In this document: in pieces, positions 1 through 8,246 of the stretch | How the letters are laid out: each line of letters starts with the position of its first letter | How positions within the stretch are numbered: position 1 is the first letter of the stretch | NCBI RefSeq assembly: GCF_029382225.1 | Contig: NZ_JARLTC010000038.1 | Coordinates: 1-64,000, forward strand | Direction of reading: 5' to 3' | From: Spongiactinospora sp. TRM90649 | Lineage (GTDB): Bacteria > Actinomycetota > Actinomycetes > Streptosporangiales > Streptosporangiaceae | Length of the DNA stretch: 64,000 bases | Notes under the pieces: generated by a model | Told to the model about the DNA's origin: nothing | Seen by the model: only the letters and a program-made list of their open reading frames with translations | The model's database searches: none | Translations under genes and position numbers: made by a program

Positions 1-62
1 CGTGCGCGCGCGGGGCGCCCGCCGGCCGGGGGGCCCCCTTCGCGTTCAGTGGTCGGCCGTCG

Positions 63-1310
<1,248 letters not shown>

Positions 1311-1324
1311 TTCTCCTCCTTGAG

Positions 1325-1412
1325 TTGAGGTCCCGCGAAGACCCAGGCGCACGGCCTCCGCCCCTTCGCTCCCCGGTGGTTTCTCCCCACCTCGACGCGC
1401 CAGTCGCGACGC
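1325..1412 (-). promoter_or_regulatory. ZTP (pfl motif) riboswitch upstream of glyA
   Basis: Read on the minus strand, the leader carries GTCGCGACTGGCG (1410-1398), then GGTGGGGAGAAACCACCGGG, then GAGCG, and, after a short variable stretch, GGCCGTGCGCCTGGG (about 1355-1342). These are the conserved blocks of the pfl/ZTP aptamer, in the right order, including the pseudoknot-forming CCGNNCGCCTGGG end. ZTP riboswitches sense the purine intermediate ZTP/ZMP and commonly control folate and one-carbon genes, including glyA. The aptamer ends about 15-30 bases before the AAGGAGG ribosome-binding site. I see no clear terminator, so control of translation initiation is more likely; that part is inference. 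Confidence 0.93.
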
Positions 1413-1449
1413 TTAGACGATAGCGGATCCGGGAACCCGCGAATCGGGC

Positions 1450-2460
1450 TCAGCTCCCCCCGCGTGCGGCCCGTCCCGCCCCGGCCGCAGGCCACAGGCG
1501 ATCGACCTCCGCGTTGAGGGTGGCCCCGATGAGCACCGCCAGGGCGGTGATGTAGAGCCACAGCAGCACCGCGATCGGCGCGGCCAGCGAGCCGTACACC
1601 GACAGCGGCGTGAACCACGCGGCCAGCACGGCGCGCAGCACGGCCGCGCACAGGATCCAGATCACCAGCGCGAGCAGCGCGCCGGGCACCTCGCGCCACC
1701 AACGGGTGCGCACCGGCACGCTCACGTGATAGAGCACGGTCAGGAACAGCACGGAGCCGACGATCAGGACCGGCCAGTAAAGGACGTCGACCACCACCGC
1801 GTAGGGCGCCGGAATCGCCCCCACGACGAGGGTCGGCCCGACCACCAGCACCGGCATCACGATGATCGCGATGAGCAGCGCCACGATGTAGAGGCCGAAG
1901 GACATGATGCGGGTGCGGATGATGCCCCGCTCCTCGCCCAGGCCGTAGGCGACCGAGATCAGATCGACGTAGACGAACAGCGCCCGCGACCCCGACCACA
2001 GCGACAACAGGAACCCCAGCGAGATCAGGGGCACCTGGCCGCCCGCGAGCACGTCGTCGAGCAGCGGGGTCACCACGCGGTCCACCGCGTTGTCGGTGAA
2101 CAGCACGTGCGCCTGTTCCTCGATGCGGTCGCGGACGTCGCGGATGACCTCGGGGCCGAGGAAGGTGGACAGATGGGCCAGGACGCCGATGAGGCCGAGC
2201 ACGAACGGCGGCAGCGACAGCAGCGCGAAGAACGCGGCCTCACCCGCCAGGCCGGTGACCCGGTAGGCGACGCCCGCCAAAGTGGTGGCGCGGACCAGCG
2301 CCCACGCGCCGCTGTCGCGGACGCGCCCGAGGCCGGCCCGCGCCCGGACGGCGACCGCCCGGGGCAGACGCCGGACTCGGCGAAGCGTGGCCAGGACTTT
2401 ACGTTCCGCCTTGGCCCGCGCGTTGTTTGCGCCCTGCGAGGGAGCGTCGGTCGACGTCAT
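1450..2460 (-). CDS. YihY/BrkB-family inner membrane protein
   Basis: Integral membrane protein of about 336 residues in the YihY/UPF0761 (formerly BrkB, ribonuclease BN) family. Their molecular function is unknown. The N-terminal 50 residues are basic and cytosolic, followed by about six hydrophobic segments. The conserved N-terminal stretch (GEAAFFALLSLPPFVLGLIG) and the C-terminal PLSVYGSLAAPIAVLLWLY segment are typical of the family. The ATG at 2460 begins MTSTDAP. An in-frame GTG at 2481 is the alternative, and neither has a convincing Shine-Dalgarno. Same strand as glyA, 140 bases upstream of it. Family call is firm; the exact start is not. Confidence 0.85.
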   Translation of the reverse strand: MTSTDAPSQGANNARAKAERKVLATLRRVRRLPRAVAVRARAGLGRVRDSGAWALVRATTLAGVAYRVTGLAGEAAFFALLSLPPFVLGLIGVLAHLSTFLGPEVIRDVRDRIEEQAHVLFTDNAVDRVVTPLLDDVLAGGQVPLISLGFLLSLWSGSRALFVYVDLISVAYGLGEERGIIRTRIMSFGLYIVALLIAIIVMPVLVVGPTLVVGAIPAPYAVVVDVLYWPVLIVGSVLFLTVLYHVSVPVRTRWWREVPGALLALVIWILCAAVLRAVLAAWFTPLSVYGSLAAPIAVLLWLYITALAVLIGATLNAEVDRLWPAAGAGRAARGGS

Positions 2461-2481
2461 GGCACCCAACGGTTCTGGCAC

Positions 2482-2499
2482 TGCGGGCGCGTGCCCGCA
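2482..2499. repeat. Perfect palindrome upstream of the YihY gene
   Basis: TGCGGGC-GCGT-GCCCGCA, two perfect 7-base arms around a 4-base loop, just upstream of the YihY-family start. It could be an operator for that gene or a small hairpin at the end of the upstream transcription unit. No T-tract follows on either strand. Confidence 0.4.
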
Positions 2500-2542
2500 A
2501 CGATCCCTCGCAGACTACCCGTGCACACACCCGGCTAACGAC

Positions 2543-2938
2543 TCATCTCAGCAGGTAGTTCGGGTCGTCCACGGGCACGATCCGGGCGCCCAGGGGAAGC
2601 AGCGAGATCGGGATCATCTTGAGGTTGGCCAGCCCGAGCGGAATCCCGATGATCGACACGAACAGCGGGATCGCGGTCACCACATGGCCGATGGCCAGCC
2701 ACACACCGGCCACCAGCAGCCAGATCACGTTGGCCACCGTGGTCAGGCAACCGGACGACTGATCCCGCTCCACCCTCCGGCCGAACGGCCACAGCGCATA
2801 CGCCGCGATCCTGAACGAGGCGATCCCGAAGGGGATGGTGATGATCAGAACGCAGCAGATGATGCCCGCCAGGACATACCCCAGGGCGAGCCACACTCCC
2901 GCGAATATCAGCCAGATCACGTTGAGAACGGTGCGCAT
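2543..2938 (-). CDS. YccF domain-containing inner membrane protein
   Basis: A 131-residue membrane protein of the YccF (DUF307) family, function unknown. It is built of two similar halves. VIWLIFAGVWLALGYVLAGI followed by ITIPFGIASF is echoed by VIWLLVAGVWLAIGHVVTAI followed by IIGIPLGLANL, about 60-70 residues later, so the family's internal duplication is visible. Four or more transmembrane stretches are expected. Convergent or divergent neighbours give no pathway hint. The ATG start is the first in frame. The family call is confident; the role is unknown. Confidence 0.88.
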   Translation of the reverse strand: MRTVLNVIWLIFAGVWLALGYVLAGIICCVLIITIPFGIASFRIAAYALWPFGRRVERDQSSGCLTTVANVIWLLVAGVWLAIGHVVTAIPLFVSIIGIPLGLANLKMIPISLLPLGARIVPVDDPNYLLR

Positions 2939-3000
2939 GCTCCGATGATGCCCCGCCCGGGCCGGGTGCCCGCGGCCCGGCGAGGAGAAATAATGGTGAA

Positions 3001-3126
3001 GTGATCTGCGACAAGTGCAAGGACCGGCGGCACGACGAGTGCCGGGGCGGCTCGTGGTGCGACTGTCAGCACCAGGAGCGGCCGCGTCCCGCCGAGCCGC
3101 CGGTCACCTGGCCACGCCAGGGTTGA
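3001..3126 (+). CDS. Small Cys/His-rich protein, probable metal-binding micro-protein
   Basis: A 41-residue reading frame starting with GTG (ICDKCKDRRHDECRG, then GSWCDCQHQ). It contains CxxC, H..C and CxC elements that could form one compact zinc site. Codon third positions are almost all G or C, which supports real coding. A GAGGAG sequence lies upstream, but at rather long spacing (about 13 bases). It sits just before the sulfur operon leader and is divergent from the YccF gene. I do not know its function. Small proteins with this CxxC...CxC pattern are, to my recollection, common in actinomycetes. Confidence 0.6.
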   Translation: MICDKCKDRRHDECRGGSWCDCQHQERPRPAEPPVTWPRQG

Positions 3127-3157
3127 CCAGCCGTTGTCCCAAAGTATGGACCCGACA

Positions 3158-3193
3158 TTGGACATCCGTGCCGTGGAAGGTATCGTTTAGGAC
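3158..3193 (+). promoter_or_regulatory. Promoter of the sulfur assimilation operon leader
   Basis: TTGGAC (3158-3163) and TATCGT (3181-3186) are spaced by 17 bases, as for a housekeeping actinomycete promoter. The expected transcription start falls at about 3192-3194, on or next to the ATG of the leader ORF, so the transcript would be leaderless. Confidence 0.6.
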
Positions 3194-3277
3194 ATGCCAG
3201 CGGATCCGCTTCTCGTCGTGCGACGCCACGTCGACTTCCTGCGTGTCCGCAGCGCGATCTGTTTCGACGCCCGCTGA
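3194..3277 (+). CDS. Putative cysteine-responsive leader peptide
   Basis: A 27-residue ORF, MPADPLLVVRRHVDFLRV followed by RSAICFDAR, with its single cysteine near the end. Actinobacterial sulfur genes are often preceded by short peptides with an R-H-V-D-L/F-x-R-V-x-S-A-x-C pattern; this one fits. The family is thought to sense cysteine availability through ribosome stalling at Cys codons (cysteine attenuation). It begins essentially at the predicted transcription start and is followed within 25 bases by a terminator-like hairpin, and then the sulfite reductase gene. The similarity is clear; the regulatory role here is inference. Confidence 0.8.
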   Translation: MPADPLLVVRRHVDFLRVRSAICFDAR

Positions 3278-3297
3278 CCATTGCCCTGTTCTGTTCT

Positions 3298-3332
3298 CTG
3301 ACCTGGGCGCGTGGTCGGTCAGGCGTCTTTTT
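3298..3332 (+). terminator. Attenuator hairpin before sulfite reductase
   Basis: CTGACC (3298-3303) pairs with GGTCAG (3317-3322), followed by GCGTCTTTTT, an intrinsic-terminator shape that is unusual in such GC-rich DNA. It lies between the leader peptide stop and the sulfite reductase start, where a ribosome stalled or released on the leader could change its folding. Confidence 0.6.
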
Positions 3333-3422
3333 CATGAGACGGCACCCCCGCACTCGACGGTGAGGCGGAAGGGAACCTGAACCGCGCGTCCACTCCAAGA
3401 TCGTTGACGCAAAGGACGCGCC

Positions 3423-5105
3423 ATGACAACCCCGGCCAGGCCGGCGAACCGCCACCACAAGCGCCCGCGTGGCGAAGGCCAGTGGGCCCTCGGTTACCGC
3501 GAGCCGCTCAACAAGAACGAAGAGAACAAGAAGAACGACGACGGGCTCAACGTCCGCCAGCGGATCATCGACATCTACTCCAAGCAGGGCTTCGACTCGA
3601 TCGACCCCGCTGACCTCCGCGGCCGGATGCGCTGGTTCGGCCTCTACACCCAGCGCAAGCCCGGCATCGACGGCGGCAAGACCGCGATCCTGGAGCCGGA
3701 GGAGCTCGACGACCGCTACTTCATGCTCCGCGTCCGCATCGACGGCGGGCAGCTCAGCGTGGAACAGCTCCGGGTGATCGCCGACATCTCCAACGATTAC
3801 GCCAGGGGCACCGCCGACGTCACCGACCGGCAGAACATCCAGCTCCACTGGATCGAGATCGAGTCGGTCCCCGACATCTGGGAGCGGCTGGAGGCCGTCG
3901 GCCTGTCCAGCATGGAGGCCTGCGGCGACACTCCCCGCGTCATCATGGGCTGTCCGCTCGCCGGGATCGACGCCGAAGAGGTCATCGACGGCACCCCGCA
4001 GGTCCGCGACATCTACGACCGCTACATCGGCGACCCGGCGTTCTCCAACCTGCCGCGCAAGTTCAAGACCGCGATCAGCGGCTGCCCCGCGCACTGCACG
4101 GTCCACGAGATCAACGACGTCGCGTTCGTGGGCGTCCGGCTCGCCGACGGCAGCACGGGCTTCGACGTGTGGGTCGGCGGCGGCCTGTCCACCAACCCGA
4201 TGCTGGCCAAGCGGCTGGGCGTGTTCGTACGGCCCGAGCAGGCCCACGAGGTCTGGGCCGGCGTCGCCGGAATCTTCCGCGACTACGGCTACCGCAGGCT
4301 GCGGCACCGCGCCCGGATCAAGTTCCTGATCAACGACTGGGGCGCGGAGCGCTTCCGCGAGGTGCTGGAGAAGGAGTACCTCGGCTACACCCTGCCCAAC
4401 GGCCCCTCCCCGGAGCTGCCGCGCGGCGGACGGCGCGACCACGTCGGCGTCTTCCCGCAGAGCGACGGCCGCTTCTACGTCGGCTTCGCCCCCAAGGTCG
4501 GCAGGGTCAGCGGCGACCAGCTCCACCTGATCGCCGACATCGCCGAGCGGCACGGCTCCGACCGGGTCCGCACCACCGTCGAGCAGAAGATGGTCATCCT
4601 CGACATCGAGGCCGACCGCGTCGAGTCCATCGTGGCCGAACTGGAGGCCAACGACCTGCAGGTCAACCCCTCCACGTTCCGCCGCCAGACGATGGCCTGC
4701 ACCGGCATCGAGTACTGCAAGCTGGCCATCGTCGAGACCAAGGGCAGCGCGGCCCGGCTGATCGACGAGCTGGAGACCCGGCTGCCCGACTTCACCGACC
4801 CGCTCACCATCAACGTCAACGGGTGTCCCAACTCCTGCGCCCGCATCCAGGTCGCCGACATCGGCCTGAAGGGGCAGCTCGTGGTGGACGGCGAGGGCAA
4901 CCAGGTGGAGGGCTACCAGGTCCACCTCGGCGGCTCGGTCGGCGTCAACCCCGGCTTCGGGCGCAAGGTCCGCGGCCTGAAGGCCACGGCCGCCGAGCTA
5001 CCCGACTACGTCGAGCGGGTCGTGCGCAAGTTCGAAGCGCAGAAGAAGGAAAACGAGACCTTCGCCGAGTGGGTGCAGCGGGCGGAAGAGGCCGACCTCA
5101 AATGA
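3423..5105 (+). CDS. sirA: Ferredoxin-dependent assimilatory sulfite reductase
   Basis: Reduces sulfite to sulfide in the cytosol, using ferredoxin and a coupled sirohaem/[4Fe-4S] centre. The 560-residue product has the full two-repeat nitrite/sulfite reductase fold. Iron-sulfur/sirohaem cysteines are visible as CTGIEYC (Cys426, Cys432) and NGCPNSC (Cys468, Cys472). Nitrite reductase is the paralogous alternative, but the neighbours (CysH, sirohydrochlorin chelatase) and the cysteine-type leader point to sulfite. It is the first gene of a tight operon, its stop overlapping the next start (ATGA). The ATG is the first start after the attenuator. Confidence 0.93.
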   Translation: MTTPARPANRHHKRPRGEGQWALGYREPLNKNEENKKNDDGLNVRQRIIDIYSKQGFDSIDPADLRGRMRWFGLYTQRKPGIDGGKTAILEPEELDDRYFMLRVRIDGGQLSVEQLRVIADISNDYARGTADVTDRQNIQLHWIEIESVPDIWERLEAVGLSSMEACGDTPRVIMGCPLAGIDAEEVIDGTPQVRDIYDRYIGDPAFSNLPRKFKTAISGCPAHCTVHEINDVAFVGVRLADGSTGFDVWVGGGLSTNPMLAKRLGVFVRPEQAHEVWAGVAGIFRDYGYRRLRHRARIKFLINDWGAERFREVLEKEYLGYTLPNGPSPELPRGGRRDHVGVFPQSDGRFYVGFAPKVGRVSGDQLHLIADIAERHGSDRVRTTVEQKMVILDIEADRVESIVAELEANDLQVNPSTFRRQTMACTGIEYCKLAIVETKGSAARLIDELETRLPDFTDPLTINVNGCPNSCARIQVADIGLKGQLVVDGEGNQVEGYQVHLGGSVGVNPGFGRKVRGLKATAAELPDYVERVVRKFEAQKKENETFAEWVQRAEEADLK

Positions 5106-5251
5106 GCGAGCGCGCGGTGCCCTTCCACTGCCCCTACTGCGGCGAAGAGGACCTGGAGCCCTATGAGGGCGACGGCGGCTGGTTCTGCAGGTCCTGCGTC
5201 CGCGCGTTCAAGCTGAAGTTCCTCGGAATCGGAGTGGTGAACGGCCAATGA
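5102..5251 (+). CDS. Small zinc-ribbon-like protein of the sulfur operon
   Basis: A 49-residue protein with two CxxC knuckles, FHCPYCGEEDLEP near residues 9-21 and WFCRSCVRAFKL near residues 30-41, suggesting one zinc-ribbon fold. It overlaps sirA by four bases upstream and cysH by four bases downstream, so it is translated as part of the operon. Proteins like this are, as I recall, found at the same place between sulfite reductase and CysH in other actinomycetes. It may be an electron- or metal-handling partner, but no function is established from the sequence. Confidence 0.85.
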   Translation: MSERAVPFHCPYCGEEDLEPYEGDGGWFCRSCVRAFKLKFLGIGVVNGQ

Positions 5252-5976
5252 GTGTGGTGGACATAGAACTGGGGCTGCGCGAGCAGCGCGGCGCCCTCGA
5301 CCTTCAGGACATCGTCGAGTCGGCCGCCAAGTTCCTGGAGGGCGCGCCCGCCCGGGAGATCATCCGCTGGGCGGCGGCGACCTTCGGCGACCGGCTGTGC
5401 CTGACCTCCTCGATGAGCGACGCGCTGCTGATCGACCTGGTCAGCCGGGTCAAGCCCGGCATCGACGTGCTCTTCATCGACACCGGGTACCACTTCGCCG
5501 AGACGATCGGCACCCGCGACGCCGTGCAGCAGGTCTACGACGTCAACGTGATCAACATCACGCCGTCGCGCACGGTCGAGGAGCAGGAGCGCGACCTCGG
5601 GCCCCGGCTGTTCGGCCGCAACCCCGACCTGTGCTGCTTCCTGCGCAAGGTGGAGCCGCTCAACCGGGCGCTGGAGCCCTACCTGGCGTGGGTCTCCGGC
5701 ATTCGCCGCGACGAGTCGGTCACCCGCACCGACGCCAAGGTCGTCGAGTGGGACGCCAAGCGGCAGATGGTGAAGATCAACCCGATCGCCGCCTGGACGC
5801 AGGAGGACGTCGACAACTACGTCGCCGACAACGGCGTGCTGATCAACCCGCTGCACTACGACAACTACCCCTCCATCGGCTGCGCCCCCTGCACCCGCCA
5901 GGTCCTCGACGGCGAGGACCCCCGCAGCGGCCGCTGGTCCGGCATGGGCAAGACCGAATGCGGAATCCACCTTTGA
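5248..5976 (+). CDS. cysH: Thioredoxin-dependent adenylyl-sulfate (APS/PAPS) reductase
   Basis: Converts activated sulfate to sulfite. The 242-residue protein has the N-type ATP pyrophosphatase fold. It carries both cysteine pairs that bind a [4Fe-4S] cluster, Cys129-Cys130 and Cys212-x-x-Cys215. It ends in the catalytic ECGIHL tail with Cys238. The cluster cysteines indicate APS rather than PAPS as substrate, from what is known of the family. The start overlaps the preceding small gene (ATGA). Sulfate adenylyltransferase and transport genes are not in this window. Confidence 0.93.
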   Translation: MSVVDIELGLREQRGALDLQDIVESAAKFLEGAPAREIIRWAAATFGDRLCLTSSMSDALLIDLVSRVKPGIDVLFIDTGYHFAETIGTRDAVQQVYDVNVINITPSRTVEEQERDLGPRLFGRNPDLCCFLRKVEPLNRALEPYLAWVSGIRRDESVTRTDAKVVEWDAKRQMVKINPIAAWTQEDVDNYVADNGVLINPLHYDNYPSIGCAPCTRQVLDGEDPRSGRWSGMGKTECGIHL

Positions 5977-6752
5977 TCCCTGAGTCCACCCCCGGCACGA
6001 CCCCGATCACCGCGAGCCGTCCGCGGGTTCCGCTCGTCGCGGTGGCGCACGGATCCCGCGATCCGCGCGCCGCCACGACCGTGGAGGCCCTGCTCGACCT
6101 GGTACGCCGGGAGCGACCGGGGCTGCCGGTCCGCTCCGCCTATCTCGACCACGCGCCGCCCACCCTCGGCCAGGCCCTGCACGGCCTCACCGAGGCGGTG
6201 GTGCTGCCGCTGCTGCTCACCGAGGCCTACCACAGCCGGGTGGACATCCCGGCGGCGCTGGCCGCCACGACCGCGCGCAACCCCCGGCTGCGCACCCACC
6301 GCGCGACCACCCTCGGCCCCCACCCGCTGCTGGTCGCCGCCCTGGAGCGGCGGCTCGGCGAGGCCGGGGTCACGCCCGGCGACCCGGGCACCGCCGTGGT
6401 CCTGGTGTCGGCCGGGTCCAGCGACGCCCGCGCCAACGCCGTGGTGGCGGGCATCGCCCGCGACTGGAGCCGCGAGCGCCCCTGGTGGTCCGTGGCGACC
6501 GCCTACGCCTCGGCGGGCTCCCCGACCCCGGCCGAGGCCGTCCGGCGCCTGGTCCGCGCGGGCGCGCCCAGGATCGCGGTCGCGCCCTACCTGCTGGCCC
6601 CCGGGCACTTCGCCGACAAGATCCGCCGCGACGCCCTCGCCGCCGGGGCCCACGTCGTCGCCGACGTCCTCGGCCCGGCCCCCGAGCTGGCCACCCTCGT
6701 GCTGCACCGCCACACCGAGGCCCTGTCCTCCCCCGAGCGACTCACCGGCTGA
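5958..6752 (+). CDS. Sirohydrochlorin chelatase (CbiX/SirB family)
   Basis: Inserts metal into sirohydrochlorin; in this operon the product is presumably sirohaem for the sulfite reductase. Two CbiX-like halves are visible. The first begins AVAHGSRDPRA with the metal-binding histidine and continues LLLTEAYHSRVDIP. The second has PYLLAPGHFADKIR. Length is about 264 residues from the ATG at 5958, which overlaps cysH by 19 bases. A TTG at 5973 overlapping the cysH stop (TTGA) is an equally plausible start. Cobaltochelatase activity is possible in principle, but there are no cobalamin genes nearby. Confidence 0.87.
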   Translation: MRNPPLIPESTPGTTPITASRPRVPLVAVAHGSRDPRAATTVEALLDLVRRERPGLPVRSAYLDHAPPTLGQALHGLTEAVVLPLLLTEAYHSRVDIPAALAATTARNPRLRTHRATTLGPHPLLVAALERRLGEAGVTPGDPGTAVVLVSAGSSDARANAVVAGIARDWSRERPWWSVATAYASAGSPTPAEAVRRLVRAGAPRIAVAPYLLAPGHFADKIRRDALAAGAHVVADVLGPAPELATLVLHRHTEALSSPERLTG

Positions 6753-6755
6753 CCG

Positions 6756-6899
6756 TCACACGTCGCTCTCGCTGCGCAGCGCGCGGAAACCGGCCGTGAT
6801 GTCGACGTGGCCGTGCCGAGCATCGGGGTCGTCGCCCTGGTCTGGGCCCCGCTTGACCCATGCGCCAAGGGGCCGGGTGCCTTTACAAAGTAGAATCAT
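6756..6899 (-). CDS. Possible small protein after the anti-sigma-like gene
   Basis: A 47-residue frame whose last 34 codons have about 90% G/C at position three and encode a protein-like stretch (RHGHVDITAGFRALRSESDV). The first codons are AT-rich (ATT CTA CTT TGT AAA), so the true 5' end is doubtful. The only in-frame start is the ATG at 6899, three bases after the TGA of the upstream gene and in the same frame. It is either a tiny downstream gene or, less likely, a readthrough extension. No family recognised. It is convergent with the chelatase gene. Confidence 0.45.
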   Translation of the reverse strand: MILLCKGTRPLGAWVKRGPDQGDDPDARHGHVDITAGFRALRSESDV

Positions 6900-6902
6900 G
6901 GG

Positions 6903-7652
6903 TCAGTCCATGGGCGGGCAGGTCGAGGAGAGCACCCGGCGGCCCGTGGGGGCGTCGGTGATGACGATCTGCTGCGGATAGGGGCAGTGGACGTACTCGT
7001 TCTCGTTGACGCTGATCCGCACGTAGATGGGGAAGGGCCGCGCGGCGGCGGCGAGCCGCGCCGCCCGATCGGCCGAGACGACCAGCGGGCCGTCCGCGGC
7101 GCGCTCCGCCGCCACGGCGGCGATCGGCAGCACGATCGCCTCGGCGGTGTCCGGCCCGGTACGGCGGCGGCCCGCACGGTCCCACCAGGTGACCATGCGC
7201 TGCACCTGGTACCCCTGCGGACCACATTCCCCCTGGTCGGCGAGCACCCCGTTGACCCACAGCAGGATGTAGCCGGTCCCCTGCGCGCACTCGACGGTGA
7301 CGCCCACGCGCCTGCCCGTCCCGTCGTAGCCGAAGCGCTTCAGGCTGCCGCCCCGGTCGTACTCGGCCTGGTACAGCTCCTTGCCCGGCGAGAAGCTGTA
7401 GTAGAACGGCCGGACCTGGGCAGAGGGCCCGGTCATCGCACGGTCCCAGACGTCGCCGGAGGGCGAGGCCGCGCGCCCGGGGAGCACGACCGCGGCCACC
7501 AGGGCGATCCCCGCCATCAGCACGCCGCCCGCCGTCCGGATCCGGCGCGTGCGGATGGCGCGCACCCTGCGCCGCACGTCGGCCAGGGTGACGGCCCTCG
7601 GCGCGGGATCGTCATCGGCCTGGAGCAAAGCCCGCAGTTCCGTCTCGTCCAT
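6903..7652 (-). CDS. Single-pass membrane protein, probable partner of the adjacent ECF sigma factor
   Basis: A 249-residue protein with a short cytosolic N-terminal region (about residues 1-38), one transmembrane helix (GGVLMAGIALVAAVVLP, about 42-58) and a long exported C-terminal domain without a recognisable family. It starts three bases after the stop of the ECF sigma gene, so the two are surely co-expressed. The topology fits an anti-sigma factor, but the classic zinc-binding HxxxCxxC motif is absent. The anti-sigma role is therefore inferred only from position and layout. Confidence 0.75.
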   Translation of the reverse strand: MDETELRALLQADDDPAPRAVTLADVRRRVRAIRTRRIRTAGGVLMAGIALVAAVVLPGRAASPSGDVWDRAMTGPSAQVRPFYYSFSPGKELYQAEYDRGGSLKRFGYDGTGRRVGVTVECAQGTGYILLWVNGVLADQGECGPQGYQVQRMVTWWDRAGRRRTGPDTAEAIVLPIAAVAAERAADGPLVVSADRAARLAAAARPFPIYVRISVNENEYVHCPYPQQIVITDAPTGRRVLSSTCPPMD

Positions 7653-7655
7653 CGG

Positions 7656-8156
7656 TCAGCCCTCCCCGAGCACCGCGGCACGGGCCGCGGGGTCGATGCG
7701 GAGTTTGGCCAGGGCACGGCTGGCCTGGCTGCGTACGGTCGGTACCGAGCAGCCGAGGACGACGGCGATCTCGGCGTCGGACAGGTCGGCGAAATAGCGC
7801 AGCACCACGACGGCGCGTTGCTTGACGGGCAGCGCGGCCAGCGCCTGGCGCACGGCTTCGCGGGCGCCGAGCAGCATTGCCGTGTCGTCGTCCACGGCGC
7901 GGTCGGGCGGCGAGGAGGTGGGGATCTCGGCGCGCCAGCGTCGGCGCCACCAGGAGGCGTGGGTGTTGGCGAGGATCCGGTAGACGTAGGGGTCCGGGTT
8001 GTCGCCCACCCGCCGCCAGGCCAGCCACGCCTTGGCGAGGGCCGTCTGCACCAGGTCCTCGGCGGTCGCCCAGTCGCGGCACAGCAGGAACGCGGTCCGC
8101 AGCAGCCGGGCGGAGCGCTGCTCGACGTAGCGCTCGAAGTCGGCCCGATCCCGCAT
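7656..8156 (-). CDS. ECF RNA polymerase sigma factor, SigE family
   Basis: A 166-residue alternative sigma factor containing region 2 (about residues 8-75; ATAEDLVQTALAKAW) and region 4 (about 100-155; LPVKQRAVVVLRYFADLSDAEIA and the SVPTVRSQASRALAKL helix-turn-helix). It resembles the actinobacterial SigE-like ECF subgroup. It is followed immediately by a single-pass membrane protein likely to control it. A CGTAGA/GCAACG promoter-like pair lies just upstream and could be autoregulatory. The ATG has the ribosome-binding site GTGAGGAG about 5 bases upstream. Confidence 0.93.
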   Translation of the reverse strand: MRDRADFERYVEQRSARLLRTAFLLCRDWATAEDLVQTALAKAWLAWRRVGDNPDPYVYRILANTHASWWRRRWRAEIPTSSPPDRAVDDDTAMLLGAREAVRQALAALPVKQRAVVVLRYFADLSDAEIAVVLGCSVPTVRSQASRALAKLRIDPAARAAVLGEG

Positions 8157-8182
8157 CCGGGCTCCTCACTGCCGGGGGGTGT

Positions 8183-8218
8183 CACCCCTTCTACGCTCCG
8201 GCACACCCCTGGCGTTGC
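8183..8218 (-). promoter_or_regulatory. Candidate autoregulated ECF promoter
   Basis: On the minus strand GCAACG (8218-8213) and CGTAGA (8195-8190) are separated by 17 bases, giving a start point near 8183, about 27 bases before the sigma gene. The elements do not look like a housekeeping promoter but suit an ECF-type one. A 13-base palindrome GGGGTGTCACCCC (8176-8188) overlaps the expected start point. Assignment to this sigma factor is inference. Confidence 0.4.
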
Positions 8219-8246
8219 ATCCGCCCGGATCCCTTCTGCGGCGGGA

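Noticed and set aside
3066..4925. Long minus-strand frame opposite sulfite reductase
   Set aside because: Antisense of sirA with Val/Asp/Ala-rich translation; the sense strand has all iron-sulfur motifs.
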